Shown: positions 1-8,755 of the stretch, piece by piece | How positions within the stretch are numbered: position 1 is the stretch's first letter | Layout: the number at the start of each line of letters is the position of its first letter | NCBI GenBank assembly: GCA_024276745.1 | Contig: JAJRWN010000065.1 | Location: forward strand, 1-38,582 | DNA: 38,582 bases | From: Bacteroidota bacterium | GTDB taxonomy: Bacteria > Bacteroidota > Bacteroidia > Chitinophagales > S012-47 | Direction of reading: 5' to 3' | The notes under the pieces: model-generated | Database searches by the model: none | What the model was told of the DNA's origin: nothing | Seen by the model: the letters and a program-made list of their open reading frames with translations, nothing else | Position numbers and translations under genes: made by a program

Positions 1-306
1 GATGGGGAAGAAGAGTTTACCGTAATGCAAGTATTGATTGAGGGAAATGAATCCGGCCGGCAAGTACGCTATACTTACGATATTTTCGATCGCTTTGATA
101 AAATGTCCGGGATGAGCTCTATGGCAAGAACTACCGGATTCACTTGTGCAGCTATGGTGAGAATATGGGCTCAGAAAAAACTTCAACAAGCGGGTATTTA
201 TCCACTTGAATTATTGGGAAAACAAGCTTATATCACAAACTTCACAATTGATTTTCTTAAAAAGAAAAATATTGAAATTAAACTGAAGCGGGAACTTATC
301 GGCTAA
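1..306 (+). CDS. Saccharopine dehydrogenase-like protein, C-terminal part (5' end outside window)
   Basis: The reading frame is open from base 1 and ends with TAA at 304-306, so only about the last 101 residues are present. The segment SMARTTGF followed by a helix-rich tail resembles the C-terminal domain of saccharopine dehydrogenase / lysine 6-dehydrogenase-type NAD(P)-dependent oxidoreductases, which act in lysine and related amino-acid metabolism. The Rossmann domain would lie upstream, outside the window, so neither substrate nor cofactor can be judged. The first ATG in view (25) is internal, not a start. It converges on the biotin-carrier gene with 3 bp between the stop codons. Confidence 0.7.
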   Translation, partial: DGEEEFTVMQVLIEGNESGRQVRYTYDIFDRFDKMSGMSSMARTTGFTCAAMVRIWAQKKLQQAGIYPLELLGKQAYITNFTIDFLKKKNIEIKLKRELIG

Positions 307-309
307 GAT

Positions 310-810
310 TTATTCCATTTTAATCAGCAATTGGTTTTTTTCTACCGCATCACCGGCACGAACACAAATCTCCTTTATTTTGGCTCCGGTCTCAGCTTTT
401 AAAATATTTTCCATCTTCATGGCTTCCAGCACAAGAATACTATCTCCTGTTTGCAATTGCTGACCTTCTTCTACGAGCAAATCTTTCACCAATCCGGGCA
501 TGGGTGCTTTGATATCGGAAGCTTTCTGATGATCGTCTTTTTGCATATCAAGCTTTTCAAGCAGCCGGTCGTAGCGGTCTTGCAGCGAAACCGTAAAATC
601 ATGACCGTTGATACGTAGTGTAAATAATTTTTCAAAGCTATCAATATGTATTATTTCGGCACGAAAAGATTGATGATTCCATAATACATGATAGGCTTTT
701 CGACCGGTCTGCACGATATTCCAATCAAGGATTTTTCCATCCAGCTCAAAATATCCATCTCTGAAATCCAGGGTGAAACTTTCTGCTTCGTTTACGATTG
801 CTTTATACAT
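310..810 (-). CDS. Biotin carboxyl carrier (biotin/lipoyl-attachment) protein
   Basis: The protein has 166 residues. The C-terminal 70 form a biotinyl domain: an APMPG turn near residue 102 and the biotinylation motif EAMKMEN with the acceptor lysine at K132. The first ~90 residues are a beta-rich region like that preceding the carrier domain in acyl-CoA carboxylase alpha chains. It should carry carboxybiotin between a biotin carboxylase and a carboxyltransferase, as in propionyl-CoA or a related acyl-CoA carboxylase, or a decarboxylase. The partner subunits are not in the window. meaB, which serves methylmalonyl-CoA mutase, lies 6 kb away and would fit propionate metabolism, but that link is inference. 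Confidence 0.85.
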   Translation of the reverse strand: MYKAIVNEAESFTLDFRDGYFELDGKILDWNIVQTGRKAYHVLWNHQSFRAEIIHIDSFEKLFTLRINGHDFTVSLQDRYDRLLEKLDMQKDDHQKASDIKAPMPGLVKDLLVEEGQQLQTGDSILVLEAMKMENILKAETGAKIKEICVRAGDAVEKNQLLIKME

Positions 811-871
811 CTGCTTTAAAATTATGCTTTGGCGATAAAATATTGTAATCTAGTGGTAGATTTTATTTAAA

Positions 872-879
872 TATCTTTG
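872..879 (+). promoter_or_regulatory. -7 element (TATCTTTG) ahead of the M1 aminopeptidase gene
   Basis: TATCTTTG matches the Bacteroidetes -7 consensus TAnnTTTG exactly. The final G lies 6 nt before the ATG at 885, so transcription should begin at about the start codon and give a leaderless mRNA. No good TTTG -33 box is seen at 19-21 nt upstream, which lowers confidence. Confidence 0.5.
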
Positions 880-884
880 CTATC

Positions 885-3434
885 ATGTATAAGTCTTATC
901 TAAACTTTATTATCATATTGATGATCTTCCTGGCTTTTTCGTGCAAAACACAGGCTCCTGTGGCACAAGAAATCAATCAAACAAGTCAGACAAAAATACA
1001 ATTTCATCATGAAGATACAAGCACTGTTGGAAGCAATCATCCGGCAGCTACCCGTATTAATGATTTAATTCATTCTTCCTTAAAGCTTGAACCAGATTGG
1101 AATAATCATTTCTTGAATGGACAGGCTACCCTTATTCTGAAACCCTATTTCTATCCTGTCGAAAAGTTGCAGCTCGATGCCAAAGGATTTGATTTGCACC
1201 GGGTAGCCATGATTAGCGATCAGGATACAATCGATTTAAATTATCAATATGATGACAGAAAAGTACTGAATATTGATTTGGGACAAATTTTTAACCGGAA
1301 CGACCGGTACACCATTTTTATTAATTATACGGCAAAGCCCGGTTCACTTGATTCCATTGGATTGACGGGTAACGATGAAAAAGGAATTTATTTTATAAAT
1401 GCTGATGGAGCAAACCGGGATATACCCCGGCAATTCTGGACACAAAACGAAACTGAATTTGCATCTTGTTGGTTTCCGACCATCGACCGGCCTAATGAAC
1501 GGTTTACGTCAGAAATTTATGTAACAGTTGATGATTATTTAACTACACTTTCCAATGGTATTTTGCAAGGAAGCGAAAACCATGAAAACGGATTGAAGAC
1601 AGACCATTGGGTGATGAATATGGAATTGCCTGCTTATCTTGTGCTAATGGTGGCCAGCGATTTTGCCGTAGTTCGTGATGATTGGCATGGTAAAGAAGTT
1701 TCTTATTACGTTGATCAAAAATATAAGCAATATGCACGCGATATTTTTGGCCGTACGCCTCAAATGATTGACTTTTTCTCGCAAATATTAGATGAGCCTT
1801 ATCCGTGGCCTAAATATGCGCAGGCAGTAGTTCATAATTTTGTATCGGGAGCGATGGAAAACACTTCGGCAACCATTCATTTCGAAGGTCTTCAACAAAC
1901 CCGGAGGGAAATGCTGGACGGTAATAATGAAGACTATATATCGCACGAATTATTTCATCAATGGTTTGGCGATTTAGTTACCTGTGAATCCTGGGCAAAT
2001 ATTTCGCTCAATGAATCTTTTGCTACCTATGGTGAATACCTTTGGATAGAACATGCCGATGGCCGGATGGAAGCTGATGAACATTTAAACCATGATTTGA
2101 CAGCATATCTTAGTGAATCAGAACACAAACAAAAAGCTTTAATCAGGTATGAGTATGGAAGCCCTGATGAACTTTTTGATGCTCATTCTTATCAAAAAGG
2201 AGGACGCATTTTGCACATGCTTCGCAAATATCTGGGCGATGATGCTTTCTTTGGTGGCTTGCATCTTTACCTCGAACAAAATAAATATCAACCGGTAGAA
2301 TGGACACAATTGCGTTTGGCGATGGAAACCGTCAGTGGTTTCGATTTGAATTGGTTTTTCAATCAATGGTTTCTCACACCCGGCCACCCGGTGCTAGACA
2401 TCACTTATCATTACGATCAAGTCAAAGATTCGACTCTGGTAAGCATTCGGCAGCATAGCAGTATGCATAATGATTATATCTATCGATTGCCATTGAAAAT
2501 AGATGTTTACCGGGGCAATAATAAAAAAAGAATAGCTGTTGAGCTGAATGATAGTATTGAAATACTGGCTTTTCAGGGTAAACCTGATTTAATCAATATC
2601 GATGCTGAAAAAATGTTACTCTGTGAAAAGACTGATCACAAGACAGAAGAAACATGGATTTATCAATTCCGGCATGCACCTTTGTTTATTGATAAGATAG
2701 AAGCTTTGGATACGCTTTTTATCATTCAAAGTAAAATTGGTAAACCGGTACCTGTATTTTATGAAGCCTTGAATGAATCGTACCGTGGCCTTCGTATAGC
2801 CGGTTTGAAAGATTTGATTATGGATAAAAATACATCTGCCAAAATACTTAATAAAGTAAAGTCAATGGCAGTTTCAGATATCGATGCCGGGGTAAGAAAC
2901 GCAGCTTATGGTCGATTATCAGAATTAAACGATCCGGTTTTAAACGGGTTTTTTATCCGTGGACTGCAGGATAGTTCTTATGATGTGGAGTCCACTTGTC
3001 TAATTGCACTATACCATATCGATTCGCTCAAAGCGTATCAATTATCGACTTCATTTGAGCATTCTTTAAGCGGAAACATACTAACAAGTGTAGCCTTTAT
3101 TTATAGCAAAATGGGCGAAGTCGATAAGAATGATTTTTTTGTATCAGCGATTGAGCAAAATCATGGGTGGAGTGCGTTTTCGCTGTATGCTTATTATGGC
3201 AAATACCTGAACCGTCAGTTTGATCCGGCACTATTCGATAAAAGTATCCATCAGCTTGATCATTTATTAAGCATGAATCCAAGCTGGATGACGCGTTATG
3301 GAGTACTAAGCGTGCTCGCCACGGAGCAAAAACGTTTGGAAATTCTTTTGAAAGATGCAGATGATGATCAAAAAGGGAAATTGAGTGAATTAATTGATCA
3401 AGTGACAGCAATTCTAGACAAAATGGGTGGATAA
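885..3434 (+). CDS. M1-family zinc aminopeptidase, lipoprotein
   Basis: This is an 849-residue gluzincin aminopeptidase expected to trim N-terminal residues from peptides. A lipoprotein signal with lipobox LAFSC (Cys near residue 20) places it on a membrane, probably in the periplasm or at the outer membrane. The N-terminal beta domain is followed by the exopeptidase motif GAMEN at about 322-326, the zinc motif HELFH at 354-358 and the third zinc ligand E377 in NESFA, with the expected 18-residue spacing. The last ~250 residues look like the helical C-terminal domain of the family. The ATG at 885 is needed to keep the full signal peptide. The gene ends one base before the stop codon of the convergent ABC exporter. 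Confidence 0.93.
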   Translation: MYKSYLNFIIILMIFLAFSCKTQAPVAQEINQTSQTKIQFHHEDTSTVGSNHPAATRINDLIHSSLKLEPDWNNHFLNGQATLILKPYFYPVEKLQLDAKGFDLHRVAMISDQDTIDLNYQYDDRKVLNIDLGQIFNRNDRYTIFINYTAKPGSLDSIGLTGNDEKGIYFINADGANRDIPRQFWTQNETEFASCWFPTIDRPNERFTSEIYVTVDDYLTTLSNGILQGSENHENGLKTDHWVMNMELPAYLVLMVASDFAVVRDDWHGKEVSYYVDQKYKQYARDIFGRTPQMIDFFSQILDEPYPWPKYAQAVVHNFVSGAMENTSATIHFEGLQQTRREMLDGNNEDYISHELFHQWFGDLVTCESWANISLNESFATYGEYLWIEHADGRMEADEHLNHDLTAYLSESEHKQKALIRYEYGSPDELFDAHSYQKGGRILHMLRKYLGDDAFFGGLHLYLEQNKYQPVEWTQLRLAMETVSGFDLNWFFNQWFLTPGHPVLDITYHYDQVKDSTLVSIRQHSSMHNDYIYRLPLKIDVYRGNNKKRIAVELNDSIEILAFQGKPDLINIDAEKMLLCEKTDHKTEETWIYQFRHAPLFIDKIEALDTLFIIQSKIGKPVPVFYEALNESYRGLRIAGLKDLIMDKNTSAKILNKVKSMAVSDIDAGVRNAAYGRLSELNDPVLNGFFIRGLQDSSYDVESTCLIALYHIDSLKAYQLSTSFEHSLSGNILTSVAFIYSKMGEVDKNDFFVSAIEQNHGWSAFSLYAYYGKYLNRQFDPALFDKSIHQLDHLLSMNPSWMTRYGVLSVLATEQKRLEILLKDADDDQKGKLSELIDQVTAILDKMGG

Positions 3435-5252
3435 TCAAAAAGCCTGCAAGACTACCATACGGCTGTATTCTCCGTTTAATTGCATCAATTCCGTGTGCGT
3501 ACCCTGTTCAATAATATTTCCGGATTTCATCACCAGTATTTGATCGGCATGTTGAATGGTGGACAAACGATGTGCAATCACAATGGAAGTTCTGTTTTTC
3601 ATTAAACGTTGTAAAGCTTCTTGCACCAAATATTCGCTTTCGGTATCGAGCGATGAAGTAGCTTCATCAAGGATTAATATTTGTGGATCTTTGAGAACCG
3701 CTCTTGCTATGGTAAGTCGCTGCCTTTCTCCACCACTAAGCCGGTTTCCCCTGTCGCCAATCATAGTTTGATATCCCTCTTGCAATTGCAAAATAAAATC
3801 ATGGGCACCGGCAATGCGGGCAGCTTCCTGCACTTTGTTTTTGTCGGCATCAGGATTACCGAAAGCGATATTGTTAAATACCGTATCGTTAAACAGAATG
3901 GATTCCTGGGTAACAATACCCATTAAGCCTCGGAGATCGGCCAGTTTCAACGATTTTATATCTTTTCCGTCTATGGTAATTTTACCTCTACCGGTATCGT
4001 AAAAGCGGGGAAGCAAATCGGCCAGCGTAGATTTTCCGGATCCACTTTGGCCAACCAAAGCATAAACTTTTCCTTTGGGAATAGTAAGCCGGATATTTTG
4101 CAATACCGCTTGTTTATCGTAAGTAAACCCTACTTCATGATATTGAATACAATCAGAAAATTTTGAAATAGATATGGGATGATCCTCTTCATTTATTTTA
4201 TTGTCGGCATCAAGAATATGTTCAAGCCGTTCGACCGAAGCGGCACCTTTCTGAATAAAAAACCATGCGTTTGATATGGCTTTGGCAGGATTGATGATTT
4301 GAGAAAAGATAACAATGAAACCGATAAAAACTTCAGGATCGAGTGTAGCATGATGCTGAAGTACCAAACGGCTACCGAAATACAAAACAATAACCACCAC
4401 CAAAGTACCGAGAAATTCTGATAAAGGAGAAGCCAGTTTTGTTTGCCGTTCCATGCTGCGTGCCAGTTTAAAATAACTTTGATTTGCCTGTTTGAAACGT
4501 TGATCGAAATAATCAGCTGCATGAAATGCTTTGATAATACGCTGTCCCGAAAGGGTTTCTTCAATCATGGCAAGCAATTGCCCTAATTTACTTTGGCTTT
4601 TTTGAGATGCATTTTTAAGGTTTCGACCGAGTCGTCCGATTATCAGACCTGCTACCGGCAAAAGAAGGAGAATCATAAGCGTCAGCCGGCCATGCATAAT
4701 AAACAAGGTAGCAAGGTAAATAAGAATTGTAAAAGGTTCTTTAAAAACAACTTCAACAATACGCAGCATAGAGCCTTCAATTTGTTGAACATCGTTTGAC
4801 ATTCGCGCCATGATATCGCCTTTTTTTTCTTTGGAAAAATAGGAAAGAGGCAGTTCAAGAATTTTCCGGTATAATTGATTTCTTAAATCACGGGCCACCC
4901 CACCTCGGGCTGTTTCCATCACATATAAAGCAAGAAATGCAAACAGGTTTTTGAGTAATGAAGTAATTAGTACCAAAGAACAAATAAACAGCAGAGCTGC
5001 CATTTCGCCATAATCAAGTTTTATTTGGCCGACATAGTAATTAAACATATCACGAAGGTTTGCTGCCGAAAGGTGGAAAACGGGTTTATTGACAATTGGT
5101 TCTACCCGGCTAAACAATACTTCCAGAAATGGAATAACCATTAATAAAGAGAAAAGGGAAAATACAACTGAAAGAATATTAAAAAAGATATTCAGTATCA
5201 ATTGACTTCTATAGGCCGATATATAGCGTAGTATGCGAAAAAAACTCTTCAT
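3435..5252 (-). CDS. MsbA-like ABC exporter (fused permease and ATPase)
   Basis: This is a 605-residue half-transporter. About six membrane helices lie in residues 1-330 and the nucleotide-binding domain in 370-600. Visible ATPase motifs are Walker A GQSGSGKST near 401, signature LSGGE near 505, Walker B ILILDEA near 523 and the H-loop in IVIAHRLST near 555. The protein should work as a homodimer in the inner membrane. Proteins of this size and layout in Bacteroidota are usually annotated as MsbA-type lipid A or multidrug exporters; the substrate cannot be read from the sequence. It lies tail to tail with the aminopeptidase gene with no gap and is divergent from rbfA. Confidence 0.88.
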   Translation of the reverse strand: MKSFFRILRYISAYRSQLILNIFFNILSVVFSLFSLLMVIPFLEVLFSRVEPIVNKPVFHLSAANLRDMFNYYVGQIKLDYGEMAALLFICSLVLITSLLKNLFAFLALYVMETARGGVARDLRNQLYRKILELPLSYFSKEKKGDIMARMSNDVQQIEGSMLRIVEVVFKEPFTILIYLATLFIMHGRLTLMILLLLPVAGLIIGRLGRNLKNASQKSQSKLGQLLAMIEETLSGQRIIKAFHAADYFDQRFKQANQSYFKLARSMERQTKLASPLSEFLGTLVVVIVLYFGSRLVLQHHATLDPEVFIGFIVIFSQIINPAKAISNAWFFIQKGAASVERLEHILDADNKINEEDHPISISKFSDCIQYHEVGFTYDKQAVLQNIRLTIPKGKVYALVGQSGSGKSTLADLLPRFYDTGRGKITIDGKDIKSLKLADLRGLMGIVTQESILFNDTVFNNIAFGNPDADKNKVQEAARIAGAHDFILQLQEGYQTMIGDRGNRLSGGERQRLTIARAVLKDPQILILDEATSSLDTESEYLVQEALQRLMKNRTSIVIAHRLSTIQHADQILVMKSGNIIEQGTHTELMQLNGEYSRMVVLQAF

Positions 5253-5284
5253 GCTGAAGCAGCTAATTTACCACTATTGTTTGT

Positions 5285-5292
5285 TACTTTTA
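5285..5292 (+). promoter_or_regulatory. Possible -7 element ahead of rbfA
   Basis: TACTTTTA differs from TAnnTTTG only in the last base. It overlaps the longer TTG-initiated version of rbfA (5277) and would put a start site about 14 nt before the GTG at 5313, which favours that GTG as the start. No clear -33 box is visible. Confidence 0.3.
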
Positions 5293-5312
5293 CGAACAAA
5301 CAAGTCAATAAA

Positions 5313-5693
5313 GTGGAATCAAGAAGGCAACAGAAAATAGCAAAACTCATTCAACAGGAACTTGGGGCACTCATCGAACGGGAAGAATCCTTTCGTTTTG
5401 GCCGTGCCATGCTTACCGTTTCGGAGGTGAGAATCACTCCTGATTTGATGGTCGCACGGATATTTATCAGTATTTTCAATACAGACAATACCGATGAAAT
5501 ATTTAGTAGTTTGAAGCTACATTCGGCAGAAATCAGATATAAACTGGGCAAGCGGATCAGGCATCAGTTAAGGCGAATACCGGTATTGGAATTTTATAAA
5601 GATGAATCGCTGGATGAGGTATATAGAATTGAGCAGATACTTCGTGAATCAAAGAAAGACAAGCCTGATGGTTTAGAACAGGCAGAAGATTAA
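5313..5693 (+). CDS. rbfA: Ribosome-binding factor A
   Basis: The KH-like fold protein RbfA binds the 30S subunit and helps mature 16S rRNA. The product begins VESRRQQKIAKLIQQELG, the usual RbfA N-terminus, and contains the core pattern (SEVRITPDLMVARIFISIF, then IRHQLRRIPVLEFYKDESLD). I choose GTG 5313 (126 residues) because family members normally begin at this point. A TTG at 5277 would add 12 unconserved residues encoded by a probable promoter. The lolC/E-like gene starts 2 nt after the stop codon, so the two are probably co-transcribed. Confidence 0.9.
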   Translation: MESRRQQKIAKLIQQELGALIEREESFRFGRAMLTVSEVRITPDLMVARIFISIFNTDNTDEIFSSLKLHSAEIRYKLGKRIRHQLRRIPVLEFYKDESLDEVYRIEQILRESKKDKPDGLEQAED

Positions 5694-5695
5694 TT

Positions 5696-6925
5696 ATGCG
5701 GGTTGCTCTGAAATTTGCCAGGCGCTATTTGTTTTCGCGCAAATCTATCAATACGATTAATATTATTTCCATTATCAGTATGGTGGGAATGACCATTGGT
5801 GTTGCTGCATTTATACTTATTCTATCGGTGTTTAATGGTTTTGAAGCTTTGGTAGTAGGCCTTTACGATTCGTTTTATGCCGATATACGCATTGAAGCCG
5901 GCAAAGGAAAAATTTTTCAAGCAGATAGTCTTTTTGTAAATCAGCTTGCCCGGATTGATGGCGTGCAACGGGTGTCTAAAGTATTGGAAGAGCATGCTTT
6001 ATTGCGCAATGGTGATCAACAATCGATTGCTACGATTCGAGGGGTAGATGATGCTTATGGAAGCATTACGGGCATCGATACCTGTATGGCATTTGATGAT
6101 TCTTTTGTACTTCACGATCGATGGCGATCTTATGCAATATTGGGCGCGGGTATTGACCAGGCCCTGCAAAGTAGTTTTAAAGATGCACTCAGTCCGATTA
6201 CCGTGTATATGCCACGAAGAGGAAAATCGATGCATTTCCTGCCAACCGATGAATTTAGAAGAAAGCAAATTGTGGTTTGGGGGGCTTTCACCATTCAGGA
6301 TGATTTTGATGCACAATATGTTTTTGTTCCACTTGAATTTATGCAGCAATTATTGCAATATACCAATCAGGTGAGTTCTCTGGAAATTGCCGTTAAACCG
6401 GGCTATGACCGGGATAAACTGCGTTCGCGTATCAAGGCTGCTCTGGGCGATGATTTTAAAGTACAGACTAAATTTGAACAAAATGCTACTTTATTTAAAA
6501 TTATGAAAATTGAAAAACTGGTAGTTTATCTTATTCTCAGTCTTGTACTTTTTATTGTTGCTTTTAATATGATAGGTTCTTTGAGTATGCTGGTTATTGA
6601 TAAGAAAAAGGATATCGGAATATTGAAAACAATGGGTGCTACTCCGGGATTGATTCGAAATATATTTTTATCAGAGGGAATATTACAGGGACTCATTAGC
6701 ATCGGTCTTGGCTTTGCTATTGCCATTATTTTTAGTCTTCTTCAAGAACATTTTGGTTTGATAAAAATTCAGGGTGGGGGTAATTTTTTGGTTTCTTATT
6801 ATCCGGTAAAATTAAAACTCCTGGATTTTGTGGGTGTTGCGGTATTGGTATTCAGCATAGTGTTTATGGCAAGTTGGTTTCCGGCAGCCAGAGCATCAGC
6901 TCAATCTCAAATTCTGGAACGCTAA
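5696..6925 (+). CDS. LolC/LolE-type ABC permease (FtsX family)
   Basis: The product has 409 residues with the MacB/FtsX layout: one membrane helix near residues 20-45, a large extracytoplasmic domain to about 270, then three helices to the C-terminus. The N-terminal stretch of aromatic and basic residues before the first helix (FARRYLFSRK) and the VFNGFE segment after it are typical of LolC/LolE permeases, which extract outer-membrane lipoproteins from the inner membrane with the LolD ATPase. No LolD gene is nearby. Bacteroidota usually keep it elsewhere. The stop codon overlaps that of meaB by 3 nt in convergent orientation. Confidence 0.85.
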   Translation: MRVALKFARRYLFSRKSINTINIISIISMVGMTIGVAAFILILSVFNGFEALVVGLYDSFYADIRIEAGKGKIFQADSLFVNQLARIDGVQRVSKVLEEHALLRNGDQQSIATIRGVDDAYGSITGIDTCMAFDDSFVLHDRWRSYAILGAGIDQALQSSFKDALSPITVYMPRRGKSMHFLPTDEFRRKQIVVWGAFTIQDDFDAQYVFVPLEFMQQLLQYTNQVSSLEIAVKPGYDRDKLRSRIKAALGDDFKVQTKFEQNATLFKIMKIEKLVVYLILSLVLFIVAFNMIGSLSMLVIDKKKDIGILKTMGATPGLIRNIFLSEGILQGLISIGLGFAIAIIFSLLQEHFGLIKIQGGGNFLVSYYPVKLKLLDFVGVAVLVFSIVFMASWFPAARASAQSQILER

Positions 6926-7845
6926 TGCTTGTTTTTTAACCAGGAAGCCATAAAACGGTAAAGACTGAAATCAGCTTTTTTTTGAAGAGCCATTTGTAAA
7001 TCATGCCGAAGCATTTGCTCATCCACCGTTTTCATTTTCTCTTCGGCAATGATAGTAAGTGCTTTGCGGGTTAATAAGGCAAGTCTTTTTTCCTTGGGTG
7101 CTGAACGGGCAAGCTGACCGGTAATAGCATCGACCAATTTATCGATACCTTCAGGCTTGATTGCAGATGTTTTTAGCAATTTAATTTCAGGGCTGCCAGT
7201 AGCTCTTTGGTGAAGCATCATTTCGAGATTTGCGGCAAAACTATCGGCATCCGGACGGTCAGATTTATTGACCACAATGATATCTGCAATTTCCAGAATA
7301 CCTGCTTTCATTGTTTGTATTTCATCACCCGATTCGGGTACCAACACCAGGACACAACAATCTGCTAAAGCGGCAATTTCAATTTCAGATTGTCCCACAC
7401 CGATGGTTTCGATAAAAATCCAATCGAAACCGGCAGCACGCAAAATATCGCTGATTTCAAGGGTCCTGGCCGAGAGTCCACCAAGAGAACCCCGGCTTGC
7501 AATCGAACGGATATAAATATTTGGATTGGCAAAATGCTCTTTTAGTCTGATTCTGTCGCCTAATATAGCACCCAAATTAAAAGGTGATGAAGGATCTACA
7601 GCCAGAATAGCAATTTTTTCTCCTTTGCTTGAACAATGGGCAATTAATTCATTCAGTAAGCTGCTTTTACCGGCTCCGGGCGGACCGGTTATTCCAATGA
7701 CCGGTACATCAGCTGACGGGTCTAATGCTTCCAATAAATCTTTAGCACGCTTATGTTTGTTTTCTACAAGGGAAATACTTCTCGACAAGCTTTTATGCTC
7801 GTTGTTTTTTACCCCATTGACCAGTTGTTGAATAGCTATTGACAT
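6922..7845 (-). CDS. meaB: Methylmalonyl-CoA mutase-associated GTPase MeaB
   Basis: This 307-residue G3E-family GTPase (formerly ArgK) protects and reloads B12-dependent methylmalonyl-CoA mutase. The P-loop GPPGAGKS lies at 54-61, followed by the conserved switch regions (VDPSSPFNLGAILGDRIRL; FIETIGVGQSEIE) and the base-recognition motif NKSD near 193. Length and motif order match the family closely. The mutase genes are not in the window. The gene is convergent with and overlaps the LolC/E-like gene; the anti-sigma gene ends 16 nt upstream of its start. Confidence 0.95.
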   Translation of the reverse strand: MSIAIQQLVNGVKNNEHKSLSRSISLVENKHKRAKDLLEALDPSADVPVIGITGPPGAGKSSLLNELIAHCSSKGEKIAILAVDPSSPFNLGAILGDRIRLKEHFANPNIYIRSIASRGSLGGLSARTLEISDILRAAGFDWIFIETIGVGQSEIEIAALADCCVLVLVPESGDEIQTMKAGILEIADIIVVNKSDRPDADSFAANLEMMLHQRATGSPEIKLLKTSAIKPEGIDKLVDAITGQLARSAPKEKRLALLTRKALTIIAEEKMKTVDEQMLRHDLQMALQKKADFSLYRFMASWLKNKH

Positions 7846-7861
7846 CGGCAGGTGCTACATG

Positions 7862-8143
7862 TCATAAGTTAGAAGTGTCGATCCTGTTTTTAATCGAATC
7901 AATTAAGGTTTCGGGTACTTGTAATTTTTGCACTTTGTGGCAGATAAAGGCTTTATAAGCACGGGCGATATTCATTTTTTCAAGACAACAAGGATATTTT
8001 TGAATTTGTTCAATGACTTCCATTTCTTCCTCATGAGAAAGACTTCCATCTAAAGAGCGGATAATTTTATCTGCAAGGGCTTTACAATCATCTTCTTTTT
8101 GTAAGCATACATGATCGTTTTCTAATGCACCGTTTGTTTTCAT
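7862..8143 (-). CDS. Small soluble anti-sigma factor (degenerate zinc motif)
   Basis: This 93-residue protein overlaps the ECF sigma gene through ATGA (8140-8143), the usual arrangement for a sigma/anti-sigma pair. Its layout, with an early Cys (C20), the LDGSLSHEEEMEVIEQI helix and a Cys pair (C52-C53), resembles zinc-binding anti-sigma (ZAS/zf-HC2) domains. The usual H-x3-C-x2-C is not intact, however: Gln replaces the His and the first Cys of the pair is shifted. No membrane segment is present, so it would act in the cytoplasm. Binding of its cognate sigma factor is inferred from context. Zinc or redox sensing is uncertain. Confidence 0.65.
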   Translation of the reverse strand: MKTNGALENDHVCLQKEDDCKALADKIIRSLDGSLSHEEEMEVIEQIQKYPCCLEKMNIARAYKAFICHKVQKLQVPETLIDSIKNRIDTSNL

Positions 8144-8709
8144 TTGTAACCTAATTTATTTGCATAATGACTCAACGATTCTTTTAACATATTTCTGGCT
8201 CTGTGCAATCTCGAACGCACCGTACCAATTGGAATGTCTGTAATCTTTGCAATTTCTTCATAAGTAAATCCTTCAATATCACAAAGCAAAACAACTAATC
8301 TAAAATCAACAGGCAGGGTATTTAAAGCAAAAGTAACTTCATCGCCAAGCATACTTTGATAAATTTCCTGTCTTAAATCAAGAAATTCTACCTTGCTATG
8401 ATCTTCCGAATCGTGATAGCCGCTAATCTCCTCATAATCAACACGCGATGGTTTTTTCGATTTTTTTCGATACTCATTGATAAAAGCATTTTTTAAAATC
8501 TTAAATAACCATGCTTTGGCATTCGTACCCGAAACATACGAACCAATAAACCGATAGGCTTTCAAATAAGTTTCCTGTACCAAATCATTTGCATCTTCTT
8601 CGTTATATGTTAAGTGGTAGGCAAAAGTGTACAAGGCATCAATCAAAGGCATAAATTCCTCATTGAAAATTTTATCCTTGTTTTCTTTCGATTGGCTATC
8701 TTTATTCAC
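8140..8709 (-). CDS. ECF RNA polymerase sigma factor (SigH/RpoE-like)
   Basis: The product has 189 residues with sigma region 2 at about 25-95 (DALYTFAYHLTYNEEDANDLVQETYLKAYRF) and region 4 at about 125-180 (LPVDFRLVVLLCDIEGFTYEEIAKI, then the helix-turn-helix GTVRSRLHRARNML). It should direct RNA polymerase to stress or envelope promoters and be held by the overlapping anti-sigma product. The start is GTG at 8709. The next ATG falls inside conserved region 2, so GTG is preferred. It is divergent from the O-antigen-ligase-like gene. Confidence 0.93.
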   Translation of the reverse strand: MNKDSQSKENKDKIFNEEFMPLIDALYTFAYHLTYNEEDANDLVQETYLKAYRFIGSYVSGTNAKAWLFKILKNAFINEYRKKSKKPSRVDYEEISGYHDSEDHSKVEFLDLRQEIYQSMLGDEVTFALNTLPVDFRLVVLLCDIEGFTYEEIAKITDIPIGTVRSRLHRARNMLKESLSHYANKLGYK

Positions 8710-8755
8710 GTCTTAAAAGTAAGATTTTAATCTAAATTGCAGATAGATAATCAGG

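Noticed and set aside
25-27. ATG 25 as the start of a short 93-codon gene
   Set aside because: The same frame is open from base 1 and encodes the C-terminal part of a larger dehydrogenase-like protein.
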